Shown piece by piece: positions 8,612 through 15,881 of a stretch of DNA of 15,881 bases. The notes under the pieces were generated by a model that worked only from the letters and a program-made list of their open reading frames with translations, did not search any database and had not been told where the DNA came from. Made by a program: the position numbers and the translations under genes. How positions within the stretch are numbered: the stretch's first letter is position 1; the number at the start of each line of letters is the position of its first letter. The stretch is from Bacteroides sp. (GTDB taxonomy: Bacteria; Bacteroidota; Bacteroidia; Bacteroidales; Bacteroidaceae): contig JAJPZL010000162.1 of the NCBI GenBank assembly GCA_021204375.1, positions 1 to 15,881 of the forward strand, written 5' to 3'.

Positions 8612-11067
8612 TCATTTTAATGGAACGGAAACCGGTTTTCCAGTATAGGTTATCTTCTTTACCGGTCCGCTATTTTCCGGTCCGATCAATCTGATCGTGA
8701 AGGTACGCTGTTGCAGCATACCCGGATAATTCCCTTTCCGCTTTCCGAGGGTCAGGGTCTGTGAGGAGTTGTTCCAGCTTAGCTGGATCTCCGTATATGC
8801 TTCCTGTTCATAGTTGTAGTTGTTAAATTCATCTTCATAAAGCGTGAAAGTACCATCTGCTCCCGGATATACGTTGATCTCAAGGTGATCCCAGCTCTTT
8901 TCTGTAGCATATTGTACACGGGGACCTCTGGGAATAATACTACCTGCCTTTACATAGAGCGGGATCTTGTCAATAGTTGTTTTCTGGATAATGTGCTGAC
9001 CTCCCTCATGCCGGGTGTGATCCCAGAAATCATATCAGGTAGTACCGGCCGGCAGGTAAACCTGCATGGAGCTTGTCCGGGTAAAGTCTACGGTTGAACT
9101 TCCGCTCTTATCGTTATTACCCACTCTGTTCCATCCATCCTCTTCGTTCACTTCCACTATTTTTCTGGGGTGTACTGGGCATTTACCACCGGTGCTACCA
9201 GGATTGCTTTACCGAACATGAACTCGTTGTTTATATCCAGCGCATTCTTATCTCCGGGAAAATCCATCACTAAGGCACGCATAAAACTCGACCGGTTGTT
9301 CGTTACCTCCCAGGAGGTAGAATAGATATAGAGCAACAGGGAGTAACGAAGATGGATGGTCTTTTCTATAGCATCGTAAATGGGTTCTCCTTTCTCTTCG
9401 AACTGGTAAATCTCTCTGGAAAGATCGGTACCGTGTGAGCGCATCATCGGATTGAAAGCTCCGAACTGTAACCAGCGTACATAGAGTTCCTGGTAGAGCG
9501 GATTTTTCGAAGCACTTCCATCGTTCCAGCTCTTGTTGTAGGCACCTGCAAAGAAACCTCCGATGTCGCTGTTCCAATGGGGAATGCCACACAGGGAGAA
9601 GTTCAGGCCGGCCGGGATCTGGTTCCGGAGCGACTCCCAGGAGGAGCCTACATCTCCCGACCATACATTGGCTCCGTAGCGTTGCTGTTCGACGAATCCG
9701 GATCGGGTCAGGATAAATACCAGTTTGTCGGAGGTGGTGGCCCGCTAGTGGTCGTATACACCTCCTACTGTTAGCAACGGATAAGCGTTGCGCACTTTTC
9801 GGAAGGAGCCTAGATAGGTAGGAGTATCAAAATCTTCGGGTTTCCAGTCTAAATGGTTGGGTTCGGTCGAATCCATCCACCATCCGTTTATTCCATAGGT
9901 AAAGAGTCCTTCACTCAGATACTTCCAGTAAATATCACGGGCTTTGGGATGGTAGGCATCGTATACACACACTCCCGAAGGGTAATCCATATTGGGAGGC
10001 CAGGCTTCAAGTCCCGATTGCGGCCAGGTAGTGAAGTTAAAGAGCATTCCGTTCTTATCCAGTTCCCGGTAGGGTTTGGTTGCTGGGCCGAACGAAGACC
10101 AGATGGAGATGATCAGGTGAGCGTGCAGGGAATGTATATCATCCACCATTTTCTGCGGATTACCGAACAACGGGTTCTGAAAGTCCATAGCGTTCCATAA
10201 ATAGTTGTGTCCCCAGTACTGCCAGTCCTGGATAATACCATCCAGGGGTACACCCAGCTCCCGGTATTTTTTAACGACTCCTACCGTCTCTTCCTGGCTT
10301 TTATACCGCTCTTTGCTCTGCCAGAATCCGTATGTCCACAGCGGGAACATAGGCGCATCCCCTGTAAGGGTACGCATCTGTGCTATTACACCGTCTGCGT
10401 TCTTACCGTACATAAAGTAATAGTCAATACAGTCGCCCACTTCCGACCGGAAGGAGGTCTCATGCGGATCATCTTTGAAGGTAGTGGGAGAGTAGTTGTC
10501 CCAGAAGAGGCCATACCCTTTGACCGACTGGAAAAAGGGAACCACGTTCTCCACATTTCCCTGGAGCAGACGTTTAGTCTGGTTCCGTTGCACCATTTTA
10601 CCGTTTTGTAACTGTCCCAGTCCGTAGATCGCTTCGTCGTCCTCCAATACGAAAGGCTGGTATACACTAAAGGTAGCAGACCCGGCATCATTGAACTCCG
10701 TAAACCGGGGACCCGGATATTTTTCCTTTAACAGAGGTTCTCCACCGACAGTAAGGAAGACAAGGGCACCGGTTGTTTTATTTACTTCTACCTCTATCTC
10801 ACGGCTTTTCAGATAGAGATAGCTCCCCTTTTCCGTTACTGTCAACTTCACATCCTGGGGCCGGGCAATAACCGACAAGCTCTCTTTGGTATAGGTGTGT
10901 CCCGCCGGAGCCTTTATCACTCGTACGGTGGAGGGGTTCAGGAACGCTATGTTTATATTTGTATCCCGGATCCAGGTAGTTATACCGTGGGCGGTTTTGT
11001 GATATTCCTGTGCAGAGATGGATCCCATCGTGCAGGTGAAAATAAGTGTTACCAAAGCATATTTCAT
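8612..11067 (-). CDS. GH31 family secreted alpha-glycosidase (alpha-xylosidase-like), TAG, TGA and one frameshift
   Basis: Restored product of 818 residues. Signal peptide [20 protein letters not shown], an N-terminal beta-sandwich, then the GH31 barrel. [11 protein letters not shown] carries the nucleophile (Asp399) in the WxDxTEP form typical of Bacteroidetes alpha-xylosidases. [11 protein letters not shown] carries the acid/base (Asp472), followed by [15 protein letters not shown] and [11 protein letters not shown]. The C-terminal sheet includes [12 protein letters not shown] and [14 protein letters not shown]. Breaks: TAG at 9745-9747 (YDH-*-RATTSDK); one missing T in the five-T run at 9160-9164 (YTPEK then [10 protein letters not shown]); and TGA at 9035-9037 (PAGTT-*-YDFW). 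The last site is a near-invariant Trp in GH31. Restored frame ends at TGA 8612-8614. It lies between two GH43 genes with gaps of 28 and 33 bases. An alpha-glucosidase activity cannot be excluded by motif alone. Confidence 0.83.
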
Positions 11068-11100
11068 ACGATTTCATTAAAGATATAAGTTCTGGTTATT

Positions 11101-12437
11101 TTATTGTTTAAACTCCCAGTAATCCAGAAAGAAGAGATTGTTTTTCTGAGCCGTACTTTTGAAACAGAAGTAGAGATCGTATACGCCCCAGGCTCCTTCG
11201 ATGGGGCACGACATGGATTTAAACCTGTCCATGGCACCTGTACGAGTTATCTCTACCTGGCCGATAAGCGGTCCGGTGGTACTATCCAGCCGGATCTCTA
11301 TATATCCGCCCTCTACATTACAGGCAGCCGTCACAGAGAATTCCCGAGCTCCCTGGCCGAAATCAACTCCCTGCACACACAAAGACTCGTTGTCGTCAAT
11401 ATGGGTCACACACATCCTGCCGTCGGGCATCCTCTCTGTTTTGAGCCCATATCCCCAGGCTATGGTCTCTGCCTCTACTCTCCGGTAGGGATTCAGCGGC
11501 TCGATCTGTTCGAGTACGTTCTCTGCCCAGTAAGGTACTTCCTGAATAGTCCCGTCCGGATTGTAGTGCATTTTTGCTGCGGAAGTAGATCGTCGTTCGT
11601 GGTGTTTGAAAGTCTCTAAGTGTATCAGGTCGTAGTTCAGCCCGAAGACATACGAACTCCCTTTGTAGTCAATAATGCCGGGATGATTCCCCTGGGTACG
11701 CTGGGTCGGTCTCATAATATATCCATTTGTTGTCCAGGAGCCGGTCGGCTGGTCGCTCATGGCATAGCCTATACCTTCCGGGCAGTAGGTCGAAGCAAAT
11801 GCCATGTAGTAGTGTCCGTTGCGTTTATAGACTCAGGGACCTTCCTGGTAATGTTCGGGCCGCTGTTCCAGCTTGACTATATCGCCGGAGTAAGAGATCA
11901 TATCCTCGTTCAGTTTAACGTAGTAAACATTCGGATTTCCCCAATACATATAGGCCTGCCCGTCGTCGTCAATAAAAACAGAGGGATCGATATCGTCCCA
12001 GTGCTCTTTCTGCCACACCAGCGGTTCATCGATCGGATCCCGGAACGGGCCGTAAGGCGAGTCGGCAACCAGTACTCCGATCCCCTGTCCGTGTATGGGG
12101 CAGTACATATAGAATTTACCGTTCCGTTCAATACATTGCTGGGCCCAGGCACCGTTGTCCCGTGTTACCCACTTAAAACTCTTCAGGAAGGCTACTGCAC
12201 CGTGGTCGGTCCAGTTTACCATATCGGTAGATGTATAGAGCAGCCAGTCATACATTTTAAATCCCTGGGCATCGTCTTTGTCGTGGGTGGTATAGAGAAA
12301 TACCGTGTCGTTATATACCATCGGTGCCGGGTCGGCCGTATAGCTGGTCTGGATAATGGGTCTTTGTGCCATCCATGTTGCCGGATACAGGAACAGGAGT
12401 AACGTCAGTTGTATAAAGAAGTTCCGATAAGTTTCAT
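11101..12437 (-). CDS. GH43 family secreted glycosidase, second paralogue, one in-frame TGA and a frameshift in the signal peptide
   Basis: Restored product of 445 residues, alignable along its length with the GH43 gene at 7231-8583. Marks: [11 protein letters not shown] (Asp36, base), [24 protein letters not shown] (Glu199, general acid), [18 protein letters not shown], and a C-terminal CBM6-like sheet ending [16 protein letters not shown] at 11833-11835 directly follows EGP, exactly the Trp position interrupted in the paralogue. ATG at 12435-12437 opens a signal peptide only if one T is added in the short T run near 12430: MKLYR, then [20 protein letters not shown]. Without it, translation could begin only at ATG 12372 and would lose the leader. 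The gene starts 21 bases after GH97 and ends 33 before GH31. FGLN replaces the FYHN of the paralogue, so the two enzymes may differ in linkage or side-chain preference. Confidence 0.82.
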
Positions 12438-12458
12438 CTCTGTTTATTTATAAGTTGA

Positions 12459-14414
12459 TTAGTTGGTCAATACAAAACCTACTCCGGGTTGAATGGTTAT
12501 TTTTACGATACCTTTTTGTTTGACCTGTATCTCCTCCAAACCGGTCTCTCTCCGGGAGTTGTCGTTGTATACTTTGATGGTTGTTCCTGCGTATATCGGC
12601 AAGGATAATTCCAGCTTGACCGGCTCCTTCAGGGCATTAACCCCTGCTACATACCAGGTCTCTCCCCGGCGGCGTGCAATAACGGCGTATTTCCCCGGAT
12701 ACCCGTCTATATAAAGTGTTTCATCCCAGGTAGTAAGGATCTCTTTCATAAAGTTGATAATAAAGTCCGGAGTATCGGTAAGGTTATTCGGGGTGAGGGC
12801 AAACATCTGTACCGGATTCTGATACAAAATGCCTGTAGCTAGCTGGAACGCATCAGTGGTTAATCGCTCCTGTCCTTGTTTGTTACCCCTGTTCAGGTAT
12901 TTGTTCAATAATACACCTCCAAACTCCATACTTCCTACCGTATTGCGGATAAAAGGGTGAAGGGTAGCGTAAAAAGCTTCGTTCTTACGTACATCTTCCG
13001 AAAAGATCAGCATTTCAGAAGCCAGTACCGCCTCGCTCCTTACATAATTGGGATACATTCTTTCCCAACCGCGCGGCAGGGTACAACCGTGGAAAATGAT
13101 CATCAGTCCGTAATCGTTGGCATCCGAAAGAATATCTTCGTACAGCCGCATGGTCTCCTGTTTATCACCTCCGAAAAAGTCAACCTTCAGCCCTTTTACT
13201 CCGGCTTTTTTCAGCCATTTCATCTCCTCTTTCCGGGCAATGGAGGTGTGCATCCGGTTTCTCGGCCCCTGGGGCGCATCGTTGAAAGAGCCGTTGGAGT
13301 TATACCACAGGAATACATCCACACTTTTAGAGTTAGCATACCGGATGAGTTCTTCCATTCTTTCATAACCGATATTCGTGTCCCACAGGGCATTCATCAG
13401 AATATATTCGTATCCCAGTTCGGCGGCCAGATCAATGTAAGCCACCTGGTCGTCCCAGTTCATGCTGGCATTCTGCCACACGATTCAGCTCTAGGTACCC
13501 CGTCCATACTGATACTCCCGGGAGGCCTCGTACAGGGGATCCACCACATCAAACGGTATGGTTGTCTCTACGATCGGGCTGAGTTCTTTTCCGACAGTGA
13601 TGGTACGCCACGGAGTCACTCCCGGTAGGCCCAGCTGAGCCCCTGTGGTGCCAAACCCGTTATTCTGCCGTTCATCCGGAAAAGCTATCCTATACAATAC
13701 ATCTTTTGTGCCGTCACTCAGGTGTGAGGCGCAATAAAGACTATTTACTCCGGTCTCGGAAACGAGTACTCAACCACGGTTACCCACACGGAAGAGACAC
13801 GGGAATACGTATCCCTAGTTCTGATAGGTAGGTTTCCCTACCGGTTCGTCGTTGGTATAGCCGTTTTCATAACTGGGGGAGGTACGGGCAAAAGCACCCA
13901 TATGGGCCATCATGTTGGATAAAAAAGTGGTGGTGTTCTCCGGGAATTTGAAACCTGTAACCTCCTCCTGCACCACACAGGCTCTCCTCTCTCTCCAGGT
14001 GAGAAGTTCATACCGGAAGGCAATATCGTTGTTGCTTACCTGGAAAACGATCCGGATCTCCCTTTGCTGCCTGTCCTCAAAGCTACAGGTAAGTTGATGG
14101 GCGGTATAATGTACCTGCGATCTCTTTATCTTCTCCTGGGAATAGGTTTTATCAATGTACTCTCTTTGCTCTCCGGTATAGGTCAGGCTACCGCTGAAAT
14201 CTCCCTCGTTGGTCACGAGCCCGAGTGGAGAATCTTTCAGCATCACTTCATGCTGGTAAGTCACGGAGTAGTGAGGCTCTCCGTTCTTCATAAAAACTTT
14301 TACACTCAGTTGACCGTCCGGACCCGAAACCATAACCTCCTGCGCACAGGCTACCGTAGGTATGAACAGATGAAGGAATAAGAGAGAAGCTAAAAAAGAT
14401 AATTTCATGTTCAT
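12459..14414 (-). CDS. GH97 family secreted glycosidase, probably retaining (alpha-galactosidase-like), four in-frame stops
   Basis: Restored product of 651 residues, normal for GH97, with no frameshift. Signal peptide MNMKLSFLASLLFLHLFIPTVACAQ. The N-terminal beta-sandwich holds SGPDGQLSVKVFMKNGEPHY; the barrel holds VWQNASMNWDDQVAYIDLA, VFLWYNSNG and GLKVDFFGGDKQ. Asp412 of KVDFF lies where retaining GH97 enzymes carry their nucleophile, which argues for an alpha-galactosidase or beta-L-arabinopyranosidase rather than the inverting SusB type. Stops: TAG 13815-13817 (YQN-*-GYVFP, residue 200), TGA 13770-13772 (GNRG-*-VLVSETGV, 215), TAG 13491-13493 and TGA 13485-13487 (GRGT-*-S-*-IVWQN, 308 and 310). 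GWVLVSE and TWSW are family patterns, so all four read as Trp. This is the first gene after the regulatory region; GH43 follows after 21 bases. Confidence 0.85.
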
Positions 14415-14480
14415 GGAGTTCTGTATTATTTAAAATTTATAGTTGTAGCGACAAAACAAGTAACCGGGTAAATACCTATG

Positions 14481-14488
14481 CAAAAATA
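14481..14488 (-). promoter_or_regulatory. Bacteroides-type -7 promoter box
   Basis: Reads TATTTTTG on the - strand, a full match to TAnnTTTG, about 67 bases before the GH97 start codon. No good -33 TTTG lies 19-21 bases upstream. That is common where an activator such as a hybrid two-component system is needed. Confidence 0.5.
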
Positions 14489-14516
14489 GTATGCAGAAGG
14501 ATAGGGAGGAGTTAGA

Positions 14517-14550
14517 TTTTAGACAATAAACCTTTTGTTTTGGACAAAAG
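14517..14550. promoter_or_regulatory. Direct repeat TTTTRGACAAWA, 21-base period; candidate activator site
   Basis: On the + strand, TTTTAGACAATAA begins at 14517 and TTTTGGACAAAAG at 14538, exactly 21 bases (two helical turns) apart. An inverted repeat CTTTTGT/ACAAAAG (14532-14538 and 14544-14550) overlaps the second copy. The site sits about 30 bases upstream of the -7 box in transcription order, a fitting place for the AraC-type output domain of the neighbouring hybrid sensor. Binding is inferred. Confidence 0.45.
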
Positions 14551-14641
14551 TGCTCTGCCGGATCTCTGTATTTGCTATATATCGGGTCATACATAAGCTG
14601 AGTGAACTTCTATAGGTGATCCGCTGCCGGTAAAAAGGAGT

Positions 14642-15881
14642 TTACCTGCTCCGTGCTTCGGCAGGTGTCTACCCGAAATGTTTTTTTGAAGGCAGTACTA
14701 AAATAGTTGACATTGGAGAAGCCGCACCGTTCACTCACCTCAGCGACGGTGTAGGAGTGTGCCTGCAATAACTCCATAGCATGATTAAAACGAATGGTAC
14801 GGATAAAATCTGTAGGCGATTGTCCCGTAAGAGATTTTAATTTCTGATACAACAGGGAGGGGCTCACATGCATGCACGAAGCAAACGCTTCTTTGCCGAA
14901 CTCATAATTAGAGAGGTTCTCATAAACCACCTCCAGGGCTTTTTTTACAAACCGGTCGTTCAACTCGTTCGCATACACCGGTTGGCTGTTTTCCGGACGA
15001 TTCATAAACCGGAGTGCCTTTTCCCGGATTATCTCCCTGTTCTTTAAGATCGACTCCACACGCCGGATAAGCAGGAAGATATCAAAAGGCTTGGTTATAT
15101 AATCATCAGCGCCCAGTCCCAGTCCTTCCAGTTGTTTGGTTTTCTGAGAGAGAGAGAAGTTAAAAGGATCACCGGGATATGGGCCGTCTCAAAAGTCGAT
15201 TTGATCTTTTCGCACAACCGGAAACCATCCATGCCGGGCATCATCACATCCGAGAGGACCAGGTCGGAAGCCTGTTTCCCGATCACTTCCCAGGCTTCAT
15301 TCCCGTCGCCTGCACGGGATATTTTATACCGCTCTCCCAGAGAATGGAACAGGAAATCCTGCAGGTCGGTATTATCTTCCACAATCAGTATATGGCTGGT
15401 TCTCTCCCGGGAAGAGTCCCGGGAGGTATCCTCTGTTATCCCTCTGTTTGCCGGACCCACCGATACCTCTTCCAGCGGTCTATCTATCCTATAGGGTACC
15501 TCTTCTACACTCCGGTAGGGAATGGTGAACCTGAAGGAGGAGCCCACGTGTTCTTCGCTTTCAAAATCGATCCTTCCCCCGTGCAGGGTCACATACTTTT
15601 TTACCAGTAGCAATCCGATACCCGATCCTACTATCCGGGCATTCGCCTTGTTATCGCCACGGTAAAACTCCCTGAAGAGTTTACTTTTCGCCTGTTGCGA
15701 AATACCCAGTCCATAATCCTTTACCTCCAAACTCCACTTCTCCGGGTCGCAATGAAGGAAGATCTTCACCTTACTCCGGGGATGAGAATATTTAAGAGCA
15801 TTCGATATCAGGTTATCCACCACTTTTTCAATCTTTATTTCATCCACAGCCGTTATATACGATCCGGCATTGGTATAGAAA
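14642..15881 (-). CDS. Hybrid two-component system (sensor kinase-receiver-AraC), 5' truncated by window edge, two frameshifts
   Basis: Only the C-terminal part is in the window. In order: HATPase_c with the N box IEKVVDNLISNALKYSH, the G1 box VKDYGLGIS and the G2 box GSGIGLLLVKKY; a receiver domain with IVEDN, LVLSDVMMPGMDGF (phospho-acceptor Asp), PVILLTSLS and GADDYITKPFD; then an AraC helix-turn-helix with GKEAFASCMHVSPSLLYQKL, AEVSERCGFSNVNYFSTAFK and KTFRV-TPAEARSR. Break one lies in a (GA)6 run at 15146-15157: losing one GA unit restores SLSQKTKQLEGLGLGADDY. Break two is one extra C (+ strand) near 14669, which splits FRV from TPAEARSR. With it removed the protein ends at TAA 14642-14644. 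The gene faces the GH operon from 227 bases upstream, the classic place for the regulator of a polysaccharide utilization locus. The missing N-terminus would hold the periplasmic sensor. The fused kinase-receiver-AraC order is seen directly. Confidence 0.87.
15146..15157. repeat. (GA)6 dinucleotide tract inside the receiver domain
   Basis: Six GA units on the + strand encode part of LLTSLS in the hybrid sensor. The tract length as given puts the rest of the gene, including the DNA-binding domain, out of frame. One unit fewer restores it. Such tracts slip in replication and are also prone to sequencing error. Confidence 0.6.

Larger units (their letters stand above)
14415..14641 (-). promoter_or_regulatory. 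Regulatory region upstream of the GH operon
   Basis: This is a 227-base, AT-rich stretch between the hybrid sensor stop and the GH97 start. It contains a good -7 box, two direct repeats one 21-base period apart, and a small inverted repeat, listed separately. No coding potential was seen. Being the only sizeable gap before four tightly packed genes, it is the obvious operon promoter. Confidence 0.6.

Noticed and set aside
11620..12402. A 260-residue open frame on the + strand opposite the second GH43 gene
   Set aside because: It is a shadow: the opposite strand carries catalytic motifs and a signal peptide of GH43, while this frame shows no recognisable domain. The same holds for other long + strand frames between 2000 and 15600.
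2849..13817. A changed genetic code in which TGA and/or TAG means Trp
   Set aside because: TGA-for-Trp alone is a known code, but here TAG is used almost as often at Trp sites, TAA replaces Gln in the + strand gene, about ninety Trp codons are plain TGG, and TGA is also used as the normal terminal stop. One mutational class explains all of it more simply.
7231..14414. APOBEC-like or other context-specific deaminase footprint
   Set aside because: The base 5' of the changed C is G, C, A or T in different sites, so no preferred dinucleotide is visible. The sample of 12 is small and limited to stop-creating sites, so this rejects only a strong context preference.
1..15881. CRISPR array, tRNA, rRNA, transposase or prophage genes
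   Set aside because: No regularly spaced repeats, cloverleaf structures, conserved rRNA stretches or transposase motifs were seen on reading both strands. The only mobile-DNA trace is the DUF3987 remnant.

Overview
The window looks like chromosomal DNA of a gut-type Bacteroidales bacterium (Bacteroides or Parabacteroides relatives). Three things point there: a hybrid two-component system with an AraC-type output domain beside a run of secreted glycoside hydrolases, a Bacteroides-style -7 promoter box (TAnnTTTG), and a remnant of a DUF3987 gene of the kind common in Bacteroidetes mobile DNA. Genus and species cannot be named from the sequence alone.

Layout. On the + strand, 1-686 is the 3' part of an AraC-family regulator, followed 34 bases later by a PLP-dependent alpha-oxoamine synthase (721-1992). 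Everything after that is on the - strand. Read in transcription order, from high to low coordinates, it runs: the C-terminal half of a hybrid two-component system (15881-14642), a 227-base promoter region, GH97 (14414-12459), GH43 (12437-11101), GH31 (11067-8612), a second GH43 (8583-7231), a decayed DUF3987 gene (about 7175-6160), a 512-base non-coding stretch with repeats (6159-5648), and a very long DUF4450-type protein (5647-1979) that converges on the oxoamine synthase. The four GH genes are 21-33 bases apart and all start with signal peptides, so they read as one operon of a polysaccharide utilization locus. The neighbouring hybrid sensor is the likely activator. The enzymes suggest trimming of arabinose-, xylose- and galactose-decorated plant glycans; this is inference. 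No SusC/SusD pair lies in the window.

The striking feature is that every one of the eight genes is interrupted. Joining the pieces restores full-length, well-conserved proteins. All 11 premature stops in the - strand genes fall where the family expects Trp (six TGA, five TAG for TGG), and the one premature stop in a + strand gene is TAA where CAA (Gln) is expected. All 12 are explained by one change class, C to T on the + strand. No stop was seen that needs the reverse strand or another class. There are also about seven small indels, most in A/T or GA tracts. The pattern is either a strand-biased sequencing or consensus artefact or a real strand-asymmetric cytosine-deamination event. A changed genetic code fits poorly. 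In the feature list the interrupted genes are typed CDS with their restored extent, and the break points are stated; the sequence as given does not encode them as single open frames.
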